Source of the DNA: an uncultured bacterium
Lineage (GTDB): Bacteria; Bacteroidota; Bacteroidia; Bacteroidales; Bacteroidaceae
Assembly (NCBI GenBank): GCA_946188155.1
Contig: CAMHUC010000006.1
Coordinates: 1 to 64,000 of the forward strand
Length of the DNA stretch: 64,000 nt
Direction of reading: 5' to 3'
Shown here: piece after piece, positions 45,375 through 54,516 of the stretch
Layout of the letters: every line of letters starts with the position of its first letter
Position numbering within the stretch: position 1 is the stretch's first letter
Position numbers and translations under genes: made by a program
Notes under the pieces: model-generated
The model's database searches: none
What the model was told of the DNA's origin: nothing
The model's input: only the letters and a program-made list of their open reading frames with translations

Positions 45375-46658
45375 ATGAAAAAGAAACTGATTCTATGGCT
45401 GGCTGCCATGATGGCCGTCAGTTCAGCCACGATGATCACATCGTGTTGCAACGAAGACAACCCAAGTAGCGAACCCGTTGTAGTGCCTGAGCCGCAGGTG
45501 CCCGCCGCCCGCATCACGGAGACCATCCGCAAGGAAGAGGCCAAGGCCACGGTCTACAACTTCGAGTATCCCTCAGTCGACCCCTACGGCAAGGCGGTGA
45601 CCCTCTCGGGCAGCATCATCGTGGGCGACGAGGTGGAGACCGCCGGCAAGCAGGCCGCCGGCATGGTGCTCTACAACCACTTCACCGTGTTCCACAAGGA
45701 CGAGTGCCCCACGCGCGGCGACCTGGGCATCGTGCTCAAGGTGGTGGGCAGCAAGCTCATTGCCGTGGCCCCCGACTATTATGGCTTCGGCTCTACGGGC
45801 GACAAGAACCAGGCCTACTGCATGTCGCGCAGCAACTCGCAGAGCAGCGTCGACGCCCTGCTGGCAGCCCGTCAGCTGCTCAAGGAGAAGGGCTACAAGT
45901 GGGGCGACTACCTCTTCAACCTTGGCTACTCTGAGGGCGGACAGACAGCTATGGGCGTGGTACGTCTCGTAGCTGAGAAGTATCCCGACATCAAAATTAC
46001 TCACACCGTGGCTGGCGCTGGCACTTACGACATCGGCGAGACCTACCGCCAGATAGTCAGCTCGGGCGAGACATCGATGCCTTCTACCGTTATCAGCACG
46101 CTGCTGGCCTACAACGAGTACTACAAGCTGGGCGTGAAGAATAGTGAGATGTTCCTCGAGCCAACCCTGAGCAACATCCCCGTCTACCTGCTCAGCAAGA
46201 ACTACAAGCGCGAAGACCTGGAGGGCAAACTGGCTTCTACGAAGATTGCCGACTGGTTCACCCCAAACCTGTCCAACTTAAAGAGCGACCTATCGCTGAA
46301 GTTCATGGAGGTGTTCGAGAAGGACAACCTGTCGAAGGGTTGGAAGCCCCGTGGCGACGAGCGCATCAGCCTGGTACACAACAAGCTCGACGCCTGCGTG
46401 CCCTACGCCAACACCACTCAGATGGCAGAGTTCTTCAAGCAGGCCGGCTTCACCGTGGATGAGGGTCGTACCGAAGACAGATACGTCGACGGCAAGGTGT
46501 TCGTTTACTCCGTCAACGTGCCCGCACTGTCAGCGAAGATGGGCACCCACGAAACTGCCGCCTTGGCCTTCGTTGCCGAACTGGTTATCGTCGTCTGCCA
46601 CTACCTCGACATCAAGCCCTGGTTCAGCCTCACCGCCGAAGAGCTGGAGGGCGTATAA
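45375..46658 (+). CDS. Alpha/beta-hydrolase lipoprotein (secretory-lipase-like)
   Basis: The 427-residue protein has a lipoprotein signal peptide with lipobox ending in SCC, so it is probably anchored to a membrane and surface-exposed. The fold is alpha/beta-hydrolase: VLYNHFTVF and [14 protein letters not shown] for the oxyanion region, nucleophile Ser186 in [12 protein letters not shown], and a late catalytic His likely in the MGTHETAAL motif. It resembles secretory lipases/esterases and prolyl-oligopeptidase relatives; the substrate is unknown. It follows the GH2 gene by 21 bp and may deacylate the same glycan, which is inference. Confidence 0.8.
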   Translation: MKKKLILWLAAMMAVSSATMITSCCNEDNPSSEPVVVPEPQVPAARITETIRKEEAKATVYNFEYPSVDPYGKAVTLSGSIIVGDEVETAGKQAAGMVLYNHFTVFHKDECPTRGDLGIVLKVVGSKLIAVAPDYYGFGSTGDKNQAYCMSRSNSQSSVDALLAARQLLKEKGYKWGDYLFNLGYSEGGQTAMGVVRLVAEKYPDIKITHTVAGAGTYDIGETYRQIVSSGETSMPSTVISTLLAYNEYYKLGVKNSEMFLEPTLSNIPVYLLSKNYKREDLEGKLASTKIADWFTPNLSNLKSDLSLKFMEVFEKDNLSKGWKPRGDERISLVHNKLDACVPYANTTQMAEFFKQAGFTVDEGRTEDRYVDGKVFVYSVNVPALSAKMGTHETAALAFVAELVIVVCHYLDIKPWFSLTAEELEGV

Positions 46659-46670
46659 CTTAAAAACACA

Positions 46671-46693
46671 CAGGAGGGGCGAATCCCCTCCTG
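46671..46693. terminator. Hairpin between hydrolase gene and deoD
   Basis: A perfect 9-bp stem CAGGAGGGG/CCCCTCCTG with a 5-nt loop. An A-run rather than a T-run follows on the plus strand, so it may act as a stable intercistronic barrier rather than a classic terminator. Confidence 0.55.
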
Positions 46694-46716
46694 TAAGCAA
46701 AAAAAAAAGAAATAAT

Positions 46717-47430
46717 ATGGAAAAAGCAAAGACCCCCACCCCGCATATCGGGGCACAGCTTGGAGATATTGCCGAGACCGTCATCATGGCTGGCGACCCT
46801 CTGCGCGCCAAGTTCATGGCAGAGAAGTTCCTGGAGGACCCTGTTCAGTTTAACAATGTGCGAGGGATGCTCGGATTCACCGGCACCCACCACGGCCGTC
46901 GTGTCAGCGTGATGGGCCACGGCATGGGCATTCCCTCCATCGGCATCTACAGCTACGAGCTGTTCAACTTCTACGATGTGCAGACCATCATCCGCGTAGG
47001 TTCGGCAGGAGCCATACAGACGGATCTACACATCGGCGACCTGGCAATAGCCATGGGAGCATGCACCAACTCCAACTACGGCGCTCAGTACGAGCTGCCT
47101 GGCACATTTGCACCTATCGCCGACTTCTCGCTGGTGCGAAAGGCTGCCGATGCCTGCGAACGTATGGGCTATCGCTACCGTGTAGGCAATATCCTCTCCT
47201 CGGACACGTTCTATACCGAGAATGCCCATAACGACAAATGGACAGCCATGGGCGTGCTGGCAGTAGAGATGGAAGCATCCGCCCTCTACATGAACGCAGC
47301 CCGTGCCGGTAAGCGTGCCCTGACCATCTGCACCATCTCCGACCACCTCATCACGGGCGAAGCGACAACCGCCGAGGAGCGTCAGACTACCTTCACCCAC
47401 ATGATGGATGTAGCCTTCTCGCTGCTATAA
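46717..47430 (+). CDS. deoD: Purine-nucleoside phosphorylase (DeoD type)
   Basis: The 237-residue cytosolic hexameric-type enzyme splits purine (deoxy)nucleosides with phosphate for salvage. Characteristic segments are [21 protein letters not shown], the phosphate-binding [32 protein letters not shown] and the late catalytic Asp in [17 protein letters not shown]. Length fits the family. The ATG follows an A-rich leader; a longer in-frame reading upstream overlaps the hydrolase gene and is not credible. A hairpin at 47437-47468 separates it from the convergent pyrD. Confidence 0.95.
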   Translation: MEKAKTPTPHIGAQLGDIAETVIMAGDPLRAKFMAEKFLEDPVQFNNVRGMLGFTGTHHGRRVSVMGHGMGIPSIGIYSYELFNFYDVQTIIRVGSAGAIQTDLHIGDLAIAMGACTNSNYGAQYELPGTFAPIADFSLVRKAADACERMGYRYRVGNILSSDTFYTENAHNDKWTAMGVLAVEMEASALYMNAARAGKRALTICTISDHLITGEATTAEERQTTFTHMMDVAFSLL

Positions 47431-47436
47431 ATCGAA

Positions 47437-47468
47437 ATAGGCTCCAGCAACAAACGGCTGGAGCCTAT
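47437..47468. terminator. Hairpin between convergent deoD and pyrD
   Basis: A perfect 12-bp stem (47437-47448 with 47457-47468, 8-nt loop) lies between the two convergent stops and could end transcription from either side, although T-runs are weak. Confidence 0.6.
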
Positions 47469-47510
47469 AAAAAGACTCAACGAATAACCTTTGACCACAG
47501 GCAAAACACA

Positions 47511-48419
47511 TCAATCAACGACACCGATAATCTCCGTTACCGACTTGCAGCCATGGCTGTCGAGCCACTGGCTGATACCGTCGCGCACCTTGATGCTGAT
47601 GGTGGGGTCAAGGAAATTGGCTGTACCTATCTCAATGGCCGTAGCACCTGCCATCAGGAACTCGATGGCATCCTCGGCCGAGCAAATGCCCCCAAGGCCC
47701 ACCACTGGTATCTTCACCGCCCGGGCCACCTGCCATACCATGCGCAGCGCCACGGGCTTCACCGCCGGACCGCTCAGTCCGCCCGTCTTGATGCTCAACC
47801 GGGGTTCCCGCTTCTCGATGTCAATGGCCATGCCCATCAGCGTATTGATGAGCGACACCGAGTCGGCTCCCTCTGCCTCCACGGCACGGGCTATCTCCGT
47901 GATATCCGTCACATTGGGCGACAGCTTCACAATCAGCGTCTTATGATAGCGCTCACGAACGGCTCTCACCACGCTTGAGGCTCCGGCGCAGGTGACGCCG
48001 AAGGCCATCCCGCCGTCCTTCACGTTTGGACAGGAGATATTGAGCTCGATGGCTGGAATCCCGTCGAGGGCAGCGATGCGGGCGGCACACTCGGCATAGT
48101 CCTCGGGGGAAGAGCCACTGACATTCACAATCATATTGGTGTCGATATCCTTTATCTGTGGATAGATATGCTCACAGAAATAATCCACGCCCTTGTTCTG
48201 CAGGCCCACGCAGTTGAGCATACCCGAGGCCGTCTCCGCCATACGGGGATAGTCGTTGCCCTCACGGGGGTGCAGCGTAGTGCCCTTCACGATGATGCCG
48301 CCAATACCGTCGAGGGGCATCAGGTCCTGAAACTCCAGTCCGTAGCCGAAGGTGCCCGAGGCGGTCATCACGGGATTCTTCAGCGACAGATTCCCAATCT
48401 TTACATTTAGTCTTGCCAT
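47511..48419 (-). CDS. pyrD: Dihydroorotate dehydrogenase B, catalytic subunit
   Basis: The 302-residue flavoprotein oxidises dihydroorotate to orotate in pyrimidine synthesis. It shows the class 1B pattern: [12 protein letters not shown] at the start, [14 protein letters not shown], the active-site Cys region, [13 protein letters not shown] [18 protein letters not shown] and the FMN-phosphate site [19 protein letters not shown]. Class 1B enzymes work with PyrK, whose gene precedes it and overlaps by 13 bp, confirming the type. Confidence 0.95.
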   Translation of the reverse strand: MARLNVKIGNLSLKNPVMTASGTFGYGLEFQDLMPLDGIGGIIVKGTTLHPREGNDYPRMAETASGMLNCVGLQNKGVDYFCEHIYPQIKDIDTNMIVNVSGSSPEDYAECAARIAALDGIPAIELNISCPNVKDGGMAFGVTCAGASSVVRAVRERYHKTLIVKLSPNVTDITEIARAVEAEGADSVSLINTLMGMAIDIEKREPRLSIKTGGLSGPAVKPVALRMVWQVARAVKIPVVGLGGICSAEDAIEFLMAGATAIEIGTANFLDPTISIKVRDGISQWLDSHGCKSVTEIIGVVD

Positions 48420-49183
48420 AACAACTTCTTGATATTAAACACCGGTCCCTCCTTACATACACACAGATTGCCCTCGGTGGTCTTCTCCACGCAGCAGAGA
48501 CAGGCACCCAGTCCGCAGGCCATCAGATTCTCCAGCGACACCTCGCAGTCGACGCCAGCCCCTCGGGCATAGCGGGCCACGGCCTTCATCATCGGCGTGG
48601 GGCCGCAGGTGGCTATGCGGGTGAACTGCTCCTGGCCGAGGATGGAGTGGTTGGTCACGAAGCCTCGCTCGCCCTCCGTCCCGTCCTCAGTTGTCACCAT
48701 CACGCGCCCGTACTTCCTGAATTCGTCTATCATCAGCAGGTCACTGGCTGAACGGGCACCCAGCAGGAAGGTCGGCTCATGGCCCGTCTGCTTCATCTCT
48801 GCCCCCATATAGAGCAGCGGGGCCACGCCCACGCCACCGCCCACGAGCAGCAGTCGCTCGTCGGCAGACTGAGGCATTGTGAACCCGTGGCCCAGCGGCA
48901 ACAGGCAGTTGAGCCTGTCGCCAGCCTTCAGTGAGGCCAGCCGTCGGGTACCGTCACCCACGGCTGCCACCAGCAGCCACAACTCATTCTGGCGCTTATC
49001 GACATAGTTGATGGAAATAGGGCGACGGAGGAATGTGGAGGGGGAGCCGTCCACCCTGATCTCCACAAACTGCCCTGGCTGCATCTCGGGCAACTCACGC
49101 TCGTCTGTCAACTTCATCAGCACATAGCGCTCGTGGATCCGTTCCACCGATTTCACCCGGAGGTCGATTATAAACTTCTTCAT
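48407..49183 (-). CDS. pyrK: Dihydroorotate dehydrogenase B, electron-transfer subunit
   Basis: The 258-residue PyrK carries FAD ([10 protein letters not shown]) and a 2Fe-2S cluster bound by the C-terminal cysteines in [15 protein letters not shown] and [10 protein letters not shown], passing electrons from PyrD to NAD. The NAD-binding segment [20 protein letters not shown] is also clear. MKKFIIDLR is the chosen start; an upstream in-frame ATG adds 30 unusual residues. A minus-strand TACCTTTG box lies at 49213-49220, about 30 bp upstream. It overlaps pyrD by 13 bp. Confidence 0.94.
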   Translation of the reverse strand: MKKFIIDLRVKSVERIHERYVLMKLTDERELPEMQPGQFVEIRVDGSPSTFLRRPISINYVDKRQNELWLLVAAVGDGTRRLASLKAGDRLNCLLPLGHGFTMPQSADERLLLVGGGVGVAPLLYMGAEMKQTGHEPTFLLGARSASDLLMIDEFRKYGRVMVTTEDGTEGERGFVTNHSILGQEQFTRIATCGPTPMMKAVARYARGAGVDCEVSLENLMACGLGACLCCVEKTTEGNLCVCKEGPVFNIKKLLWQD

Positions 49184-49272
49184 ATCTTCACCTTTGCTTA
49201 TACATTCAGGCACAAAGGTACACAATTTATCAAAACGAGCAAGGGAAATCATCCAGAAATTTGCATATTTCA

Positions 49273-49428
49273 ATGGATTTTTGTATCTTTACCCTCTCGG
49301 AAGAGGAACTGACCACACAACTGCACCAGGACATTGAACTGATAGCCGAGCGCAACGTATGTTTTTATCTGCTGAGGTTTTTTGCTGAAAATTCTTTGTC
49401 GTTTCAGAAAATCTTTGTACTTTTGTAG
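49273..49428 (+). other. Small open frame, possible gene relic
   Basis: An open frame of 51 codons (MDFCIFTLSEEELTTQL..., ending FQKIFVLL) lies between pyrK and the amidohydrolase gene. The first half looks like real protein sequence, but the last part runs through the promoter of the next gene (49395-49425). No family was recognised. It may be the truncated start of a lost gene. Confidence 0.3.
49395..49425 (+). promoter_or_regulatory. Promoter of amidohydrolase gene
   Basis: TTTG at 49395-49398 and TACTTTTG at 49418-49425, spacing 19 bp, 23 bp before the ATG at 49449. Confidence 0.75.
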
Positions 49429-49448
49429 CGAATTAAAGAAAGAAACCG

Positions 49449-51185
49449 ATGAAAAAAAGTAGACTATGGATGCTTGCAGCCATCCTTCTTTGCTGCACAA
49501 TGGCTGTTCTGACCAGTTGTAAGAGTAAACCAACTGCCGACCTCGTGGTCTATGGCAAGATTTTCACTTCCGACAACAATCAGATTGTTGAAGCCTTCGC
49601 TGTGAAGGATGGCAAGTACATCTATGTTGGCGACAAGGCTGGAGCCGAGGTCTTTATTGAGGAAGGTAAGACCGAGGTCATCGATTACACTGGCAAGGGA
49701 CTCGTGATGCCCGGCTGCGGCAATGGACATGCACACTACGCTTCAGCCTTTGCCATCCAGACAGTAGGAACGATGGTTAGTCCGCAGAACGATGCTGACA
49801 AGTTTCTCAAGGAAATCCTGCCTGCTGCTGTCAAGAAGGCAAAGGACTCAGGCGCCAAGGCTATCTTTGGCTTCGGCTGGAACATGATTTCCTTCCAGAA
49901 AAACATGCCTACCCGCCAGCAACTGGATGCTGTATGCAGCGACATACCTATCTATTTTGCCGACGATGAAGCCCACAAAGGGTTGGCGAACAGCATCCTG
50001 TTGGTCAAGGCCGGCATTATGAAGGAAGACGGTACACCGCTCAAGAGAGAGATACGTGGGAGTGTGATTCAAATAGGTTCCGACGGTACGCCCACAGGCT
50101 TCCTGAAAGAGCAGGAAGGCACCTACACGCGCTCCTTCTTAGACAACGAGAACCTCTTCTCCGTTGACATCGCTACAGCAAACATGGCTGAAATCGAAAA
50201 ATTGTTACTGTCAGAAGGCTATACGATGTATATTGATGGCTGGTCAACCTATTTCTACAACTCCAGTCTCTATCAGGCAGCCCAGCAGCGTGACCAGGCT
50301 GGTGACATGCGTTTTGTGTTGGGATTGTGCTACGAGATTGAGAGTTGGATGGATGTGGATGAGGCTATGGCGAAGGCAAGTGACGTTCAGAAGTTTGCTT
50401 CTACTCATGTAAAACCCAACTGGATAAAACTCTTTATAGACGGTACGGTGGAAAGCGGCACAGGATTTGTAGAGCCATTGTATTCCGACGGGCATCAGGG
50501 CAGCGAAAACTGGTCGGAAGAGGAAATGACAGACATCACGCGCAAGGCAAACGCAAAGGGCCTGACCATGCACATACATGCCATGGGCAACAAGGGCGTC
50601 AATCGCGTTGTCAATGCCTACATCAATGGTGGAAAGGATGAGATGCGCAATACGCTGGTACATGTGTATGGTGTCAATCCTGAGGATTACAAGCGTATGG
50701 CAGACCATAACATATATGTCACCTCAGGTATGCTCTGGCATCATCGCAGCACGGAACTGCGAGACGAACTGAATCGCACGCTGCCTGAAGGTATGAAGGA
50801 CAAGGGCTTCCCCCTGAAATCATTCTTCGACCACGGTGTCAATGTATCTTCACACTCAGACTTCCCTGCAACGAGCGGCAGTCCTGACGACCCCTTCAGC
50901 ATCATGGAGATTACAGTCACCGGACTCTATCACGCCGAAGAAGGGCAGCCTTGGTGGACAGAAGAGCTGCTGACCCGCGAACAGGCCCTTACTGCTCTTA
51001 CCATTAATGTGGCCAAGCAGATGTTCATCGAGAATGAGCGCGGCAGCATCAGCACCGGCAAGTATGCTGACTTCCTGCTTGTCAACAAGGATGTGCTCAC
51101 CTGTCCGGCGAATGAGATTCACACGGCCAAGCCGGCTGCTACCTACTTCGAAGGCAAGAAGGTTTACGTTAAGCCAGATGAGTAA
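49449..51185 (+). CDS. YtcJ-like amidohydrolase lipoprotein
   Basis: The 578-residue protein has a lipoprotein signal peptide with lipobox LTSC (Cys24), then the amidohydrolase-3 (YtcJ-like) fold: ADLVVYGKIFTSDNNQIVEA, metal-binding GNGHAHYASAF, FGFGWNMISF, the strand WIKLFIDGTVESGTG, MHIHAMGNKGVNRVV, and HSDFPATSGSPDDPFSIMEI with a late metal-binding Asp, ending in GKYADFLLVNKD. Such enzymes hydrolyse C-N bonds in small molecules; the substrate is unknown. Lipidation suggests it works at the cell surface or in the periplasm. A strong terminator follows at 51219. Confidence 0.88.
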   Translation: MKKSRLWMLAAILLCCTMAVLTSCKSKPTADLVVYGKIFTSDNNQIVEAFAVKDGKYIYVGDKAGAEVFIEEGKTEVIDYTGKGLVMPGCGNGHAHYASAFAIQTVGTMVSPQNDADKFLKEILPAAVKKAKDSGAKAIFGFGWNMISFQKNMPTRQQLDAVCSDIPIYFADDEAHKGLANSILLVKAGIMKEDGTPLKREIRGSVIQIGSDGTPTGFLKEQEGTYTRSFLDNENLFSVDIATANMAEIEKLLLSEGYTMYIDGWSTYFYNSSLYQAAQQRDQAGDMRFVLGLCYEIESWMDVDEAMAKASDVQKFASTHVKPNWIKLFIDGTVESGTGFVEPLYSDGHQGSENWSEEEMTDITRKANAKGLTMHIHAMGNKGVNRVVNAYINGGKDEMRNTLVHVYGVNPEDYKRMADHNIYVTSGMLWHHRSTELRDELNRTLPEGMKDKGFPLKSFFDHGVNVSSHSDFPATSGSPDDPFSIMEITVTGLYHAEEGQPWWTEELLTREQALTALTINVAKQMFIENERGSISTGKYADFLLVNKDVLTCPANEIHTAKPAATYFEGKKVYVKPDE

Positions 51186-51218
51186 AATCGATTTGGCTAC
51201 TCAAAAATCCTTTTGAAT

Positions 51219-51255
51219 CGGGCAATAATCCATGCTATATTTGGATTATTGCCCG
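51219..51255 (+). terminator. Terminator after amidohydrolase gene
   Basis: A perfect 14-bp stem (51219-51232 with 51242-51255), 9-nt loop, followed directly by TTTTC. Confidence 0.88.
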
Positions 51256-51287
51256 TTTTCACTAAGTCAGACTTTGAACCGTTCTTA

Positions 51288-51410
51288 CACGCACGCGCGT
51301 TATAATACTAAAACATGAAAAGAGCCCGCACCTCCCGCACCTCCCGCACCTGACTTAGGTGCGGGAGGTGCGGGTTAAAAATGGCATATGACAACTATAC
51401 GCGCGCGAAG
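51288..51410. repeat. GC-box plus tandem-repeat hairpin (element 3)
   Basis: A GC-alternating box (51291-51300) and AT-rich spacer precede three tandem copies of CCCGCACCT (51325-51351), a 5-nt loop and two inverted copies (51357-51374), so an 18-bp stem can form. A second GC box in opposite orientation (51396-51407, TACGCGCGCG) closes the unit, giving inverted ends. The 21-bp array at 51483-51574 follows. Confidence 0.88.
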
Positions 51411-51482
51411 GAAAGCCTGAATCTACAATTTTTCCTACAGAAGGCTAAAGGAAAGGCCATCGGCACCTACGTCACTCGTCAG

Positions 51483-51580
51483 GAGGCTCCTGGTATTTAA
51501 ATAGAGGCTCCATTTGGAAAAATAAAGGCTCTATTTTGAGGAATAGAGGCTCCGTTTTGAAGAATAGAGACTCATGGTAT
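51483..51580. repeat. 21-bp tandem repeat array B
   Basis: GAGGCTCC-like cores start at 51483, 51504, 51525, 51546 and 51567, exactly 21 bp apart, the spacers being AT-rich and diverged. The period and the GAGGCT(C/T)C core equal those of array A (20741-20886, read on the minus strand). No coding frame runs through it. Confidence 0.85.
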
Positions 51581-51639
51581 ATCACCATAAGCCTGCCATC
51601 CCTTGACCTCATCATCCGACATCCCGCAAGGTGATATCC

Positions 51640-52137
51640 TCACTTCTTCTCAGGCACAAAAGTCTCCCATGTCTGGTCATCGTAGAAGACTCTTATCTCC
51701 TTGACACGCCGCTGCGGCTTGTCAACATATTTTACCTCTGTGCGCGCGATTTCTGGCCGTGTATTTCTTACACTATTGGTTTGCATAGGCTGCTGGACAG
51801 CATTCTGAGGGGTAGGAGACGGAATGTCGTCAAACATGAGCATCTGACTCTGTGATGGAGATGCGTTAAACAGTTGACTGGATGTTGTGTTATCACCTTC
51901 GTCATCATGGTTGCTGGCTCCAGGTTCAGGCAGATACATGCTGCCTGAGCCGAACATGAGCCAGTCGGTACTGATGTTGGGAATTTTCTTTTTGATAGCC
52001 TCGACGATATTCAGGGTAGGACGGGTACGCCCGTTGAAGATGCTGCTCAGGGTGGCTGGCGACTGTCCGATATAGTCGGCGAAGACCTGTTGAGTCATGT
52101 GCTGCGACTCCATGATTTGGCGGATACGATCTTTCAT
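51640..52137 (-). CDS. XRE-family helix-turn-helix regulator
   Basis: The 165-residue protein has an N-terminal Cro/CI-type HTH (MTQQVFADYIGQSPATLSSI and FNGRTRPTLNIVEAI, residues about 14-48), followed by the often conserved PNISTDWLMFGSGSMYL segment, a disordered Ser/Gln/Pro-rich linker and a conserved C-terminal peptide VKEIRVFYDDQTWETFVPEK. This arrangement is common in Bacteroidales; targets are unknown. A minus-strand TACCTTTG box is at 52192-52199. The long AT-rich upstream region may hold its operators. Confidence 0.85.
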   Translation of the reverse strand: MKDRIRQIMESQHMTQQVFADYIGQSPATLSSIFNGRTRPTLNIVEAIKKKIPNISTDWLMFGSGSMYLPEPGASNHDDEGDNTTSSQLFNASPSQSQMLMFDDIPSPTPQNAVQQPMQTNSVRNTRPEIARTEVKYVDKPQRRVKEIRVFYDDQTWETFVPEKK

Positions 52138-52852
52138 TTCTTTATCGTTAAGTGGTTTAAGGGGTATTTTGGCCCTTTTTCTTTCAGTTTACAAAGGTAA
52201 AACAAAAAAACGAATTACGCAACAAATGTAGAGAGAATTTAAGATTTAATAATTTAAGTTTACGTTTTTATATTTGTAAATCGAAAGATGTGAAGATTGA
52301 AATTTTATGTTTAGGATTACAAATCTGAATTTACATGATAAAAGCGTTACAAAGCCTTTCTAAAGTTGACTGATGTAAATAACTGGGTATAAATCAAGTA
52401 TATTCGTGATAATTTAGTTTTATAGAGGGTTATTCAACAATTTATATTAAAATAGGGGTACAAATATACAATATTTATGGAGAATAAGCAATAACTAACA
52501 GATTTTCAATAATTTATGTTTATGAATATCAAAACGAATATTTATAAATATGCAAATCAAAAGCGTCTGATTCAGATTTACATATTTAAATATCAGAATG
52601 TGTATATATCATTTTGGTTTCCAAATTCGGTTTTGTAAACCTAATTTTTCCAGTCTTTTTGTTCCGGTTTGGATATTTAAATTCAGATTCCAAAACGTTA
52701 TCAAATGTGAAAGCCGAATCTCACCCGCTTGAAAAACCGGAAATTTTGCATTTCTGGCTTATTCAGAACGAGTGGTCGAACGGGTGAAAATACGCGAGTT
52801 TTGAAGGGGGGCGAAATGCCAGAAGCCCCTAATATACCGACATTTAGACCTA
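52138..52852. other. Long AT-rich intergenic region
   Basis: About 700 bp between the XRE gene and holA contain no plausible gene. The composition is very AT-rich in 52180-52720, with many related short motifs such as ATTTACATATTTAAATAT and AAATCTGAATTTACAT. I see no clear DnaA boxes, no tRNA and no long inverted repeats. A curved or protein-bound regulatory region, or relic DNA, are possibilities. Confidence 0.6.
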
Positions 52853-52854
52853 AA

Positions 52855-52880
52855 AAAAGCATCTCGGAAAAGATGCTTTT
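52855..52880 (-). terminator. Terminator of holA
   Basis: A perfect 10-bp stem AAAAGCATCT/AGATGCTTTT with a 6-nt loop; on the minus strand it is followed by a run of T's, 33 bp past the holA stop. Confidence 0.85.
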
Positions 52881-52912
52881 GGGAAAATTCTAGCCTCCGA
52901 GAGGGGGGCCAA

Positions 52913-53941
52913 TTAGTGCAAAATGTAAAAAATCAGTTCTTTCATCAGCTCTCCAGGAGCTGTATTCGGGTTGTCCAAGCCCTTACTTTTGGCATCTATC
53001 TCTCTTATTTTCCCGATAACCTGCATCGCTTTCACTCCCGAGTAATTTCTCAGACCTGTCATATAGTCTTTAGCGGCCCATGGATTTCTCAGTTCCAGCC
53101 ACTCAGCCACACTCTCCTGACTCTGCCTGTTTGGAGCATACCAGGCGATTAAAAGATTCTGAAAGTAATTGAAGAGCATTGGGAGAAAAGAGTAGATGCT
53201 GCCGGCCTTAGGATTTTCGTCAAAGTATTTGATAATCTGATTTGCCTTGAACACATTCCTGTTGACGATGGCATCGCGCAGCTCGAACGAGTTGAAGTCC
53301 TTGCTCACCCCTATCTGGTCCTCCACCACCTGAGGGGTCACCCTCCTATCCTGCTCGGGCAACGAGAGTACCACCTTGTCAAGCTCGCTGGCCAGCCGGC
53401 TCAGATCGGCTCCGATGGAGTCGGCAATGATCTGCGTCGACTTGGGGTCGATACTCACGTTGCGCTGACGGAGGTAGTTCTCAATGAAGGGAGGCAGATC
53501 GCGGTCGCGCAGCTTCTTGCTCTCGAAGAGAATACCCGCTGCCTGGATCGACTTCACATATTCGCGTTTCCTACCGTCGATGGTGCCGTTCTTGTGGCAC
53601 AACACGAGAATGGTCGACTTCATTGGCATCTTGAAATACTTCTCCAGGGCCTCGGTGTTCTTCAGGTTCTGAGCTTCCTTGACGATGAGCACCTGGTACT
53701 CCGACATCATCGGGTATCTGCGGGCGGCATCGGCAATCTGTGCTGCCGTCACGTCGGAACCAAAGAGTACCGTCTGATTGAAGTCGCGCTCCTCGGGCTG
53801 TAGCACGTGGTCGGCTATATAGTCGCAGATCTTGTCGATATAGTACGACTCGTCGCCCATCAGATAGTAGACAGGCACGAACTTGCGAGCCTGCAAATCC
53901 TTCATAATACTGTCAAAACTTGCACTTTTTGCTTCTGCCAT
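52913..53941 (-). CDS. holA: DNA polymerase III subunit delta
   Basis: The 342-residue HolA is the clamp-loader subunit that opens the sliding clamp. It shows the delta pattern: VYYLMGDESYYIDKICDYI near the N-terminus, FNQTVLFGSDVTAAQIADAA, PMMSEYQVLIVKEAQNL, IGADLSRLASELDKVVLSL and a helical C-terminal collar (FELRDAIVNRNVFKANQIIK). Length fits. It is divergent from the small HsdR-N-like gene, the usual arrangement in this group as I recall it. The terminator is at 52855-52880. Confidence 0.94.
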   Translation of the reverse strand: MAEAKSASFDSIMKDLQARKFVPVYYLMGDESYYIDKICDYIADHVLQPEERDFNQTVLFGSDVTAAQIADAARRYPMMSEYQVLIVKEAQNLKNTEALEKYFKMPMKSTILVLCHKNGTIDGRKREYVKSIQAAGILFESKKLRDRDLPPFIENYLRQRNVSIDPKSTQIIADSIGADLSRLASELDKVVLSLPEQDRRVTPQVVEDQIGVSKDFNSFELRDAIVNRNVFKANQIIKYFDENPKAGSIYSFLPMLFNYFQNLLIAWYAPNRQSQESVAEWLELRNPWAAKDYMTGLRNYSGVKAMQVIGKIREIDAKSKGLDNPNTAPGELMKELIFYILH

Positions 53942-53987
53942 TTGGTCTTTCGGATTATTATGTGTAACTTTGCGGGTACAAAGTTAC
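53941..53987. promoter_or_regulatory. Face-to-face divergent promoters
   Basis: Plus strand: TTTG 53941-53944 and TAACTTTG 53965-53972, 20-bp spacer, serving the gene at 53992. Minus strand: TAACTTTG at 53979-53986, serving holA. The two -7 boxes form a 9-bp inverted repeat (53964-53972 with 53979-53987), so the promoters point at each other across only 6 bp and can hardly be used together. Confidence 0.7.
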
Positions 53988-53991
53988 AAAA

Positions 53992-54459
53992 ATGTTTCGA
54001 TTAAACCTACCACCATACGAAATAAAAATCCAAGAAAAGGACGGTAAGCGCACAATATTCGACTTTTTGCGCCGAAAATACGTCGCTCTGACGCCCGAGG
54101 AGTGGGTACGCCAGCACTTCACCCACTATCTGGTGGAGCACAAGGGCTATCCTAAGGGCTTGCTGGGCAATGAGATTGAGCTGCGCATCGGCGAGAAGCG
54201 ACTTCGCTGTGACTCTATATTATATAACAAGGTGGCGCAGCCCCGGATGATCATCGAATACAAGGCCCCTACGATACCAATACAGCAGAAGACGTTCGAC
54301 CAGATATCGGCCTACAATCTCCTGCTGCGTGTGGACTATCTCATCGTCAGCAACGGTCTTCAGCACTACTGCTGCCGGATGGATTACGAACACCAAAAAT
54401 ACTTATTCCTGAAGGATATTCCTGAGTATGAAAACTTAGGACGTTCAGACCTCCCATAG
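53992..54459 (+). CDS. HsdR N-terminal-like PD-(D/E)XK protein
   Basis: The 155-residue protein is a stand-alone type I restriction HsdR N-terminal-like (HSDR_N_2) domain. The nuclease fold motif is visible as GNEIELRIGEKRLRCDSILY followed by PRMIIEYKAP (catalytic D...ExK). It is widespread in Bacteroidales next to holA and not part of a restriction system here. A role in replication or repair is conceivable from the location. Its leader would be only about 13 nt. Confidence 0.85.
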   Translation: MFRLNLPPYEIKIQEKDGKRTIFDFLRRKYVALTPEEWVRQHFTHYLVEHKGYPKGLLGNEIELRIGEKRLRCDSILYNKVAQPRMIIEYKAPTIPIQQKTFDQISAYNLLLRVDYLIVSNGLQHYCCRMDYEHQKYLFLKDIPEYENLGRSDLP

Positions 54460-54510
54460 CCCCTCCTCGCCCGGCTTTGCCGCTTGGCTTGTCCAAGAAC
54501 TTAGGAGGGG
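54460..54510. terminator. Bidirectional hairpin between convergent genes
   Basis: CCCCTCCT at 54460-54467 pairs with AGGAGGGG at 54503-54510. The loop contains a GGCTTTGCCGCTTGGC segment whose reverse complement resembles one in the candidate small RNA near 42820-42836, so it is part of a small dispersed repeat. Confidence 0.6.
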
Positions 54511-54516
54511 AAGAGA

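Noticed and set aside
46351..46716. N-terminal extension of deoD upstream of 46717
   Set aside because: It lies in the wrong frame of the hydrolase gene and gives a Ser/Thr/Pro-rich sequence; DeoD proteins begin at the chosen methionine.
51483..51580. Second possible CRISPR-like repeat
   Set aside because: Units are diverged and contiguous, without unique spacers or repeats of CRISPR length.
52138..52852. Chromosomal origin of replication near holA
   Set aside because: The region is AT-rich, but I found no cluster of DnaA boxes and no dnaA, and no switch in gene orientation that would point to an origin.
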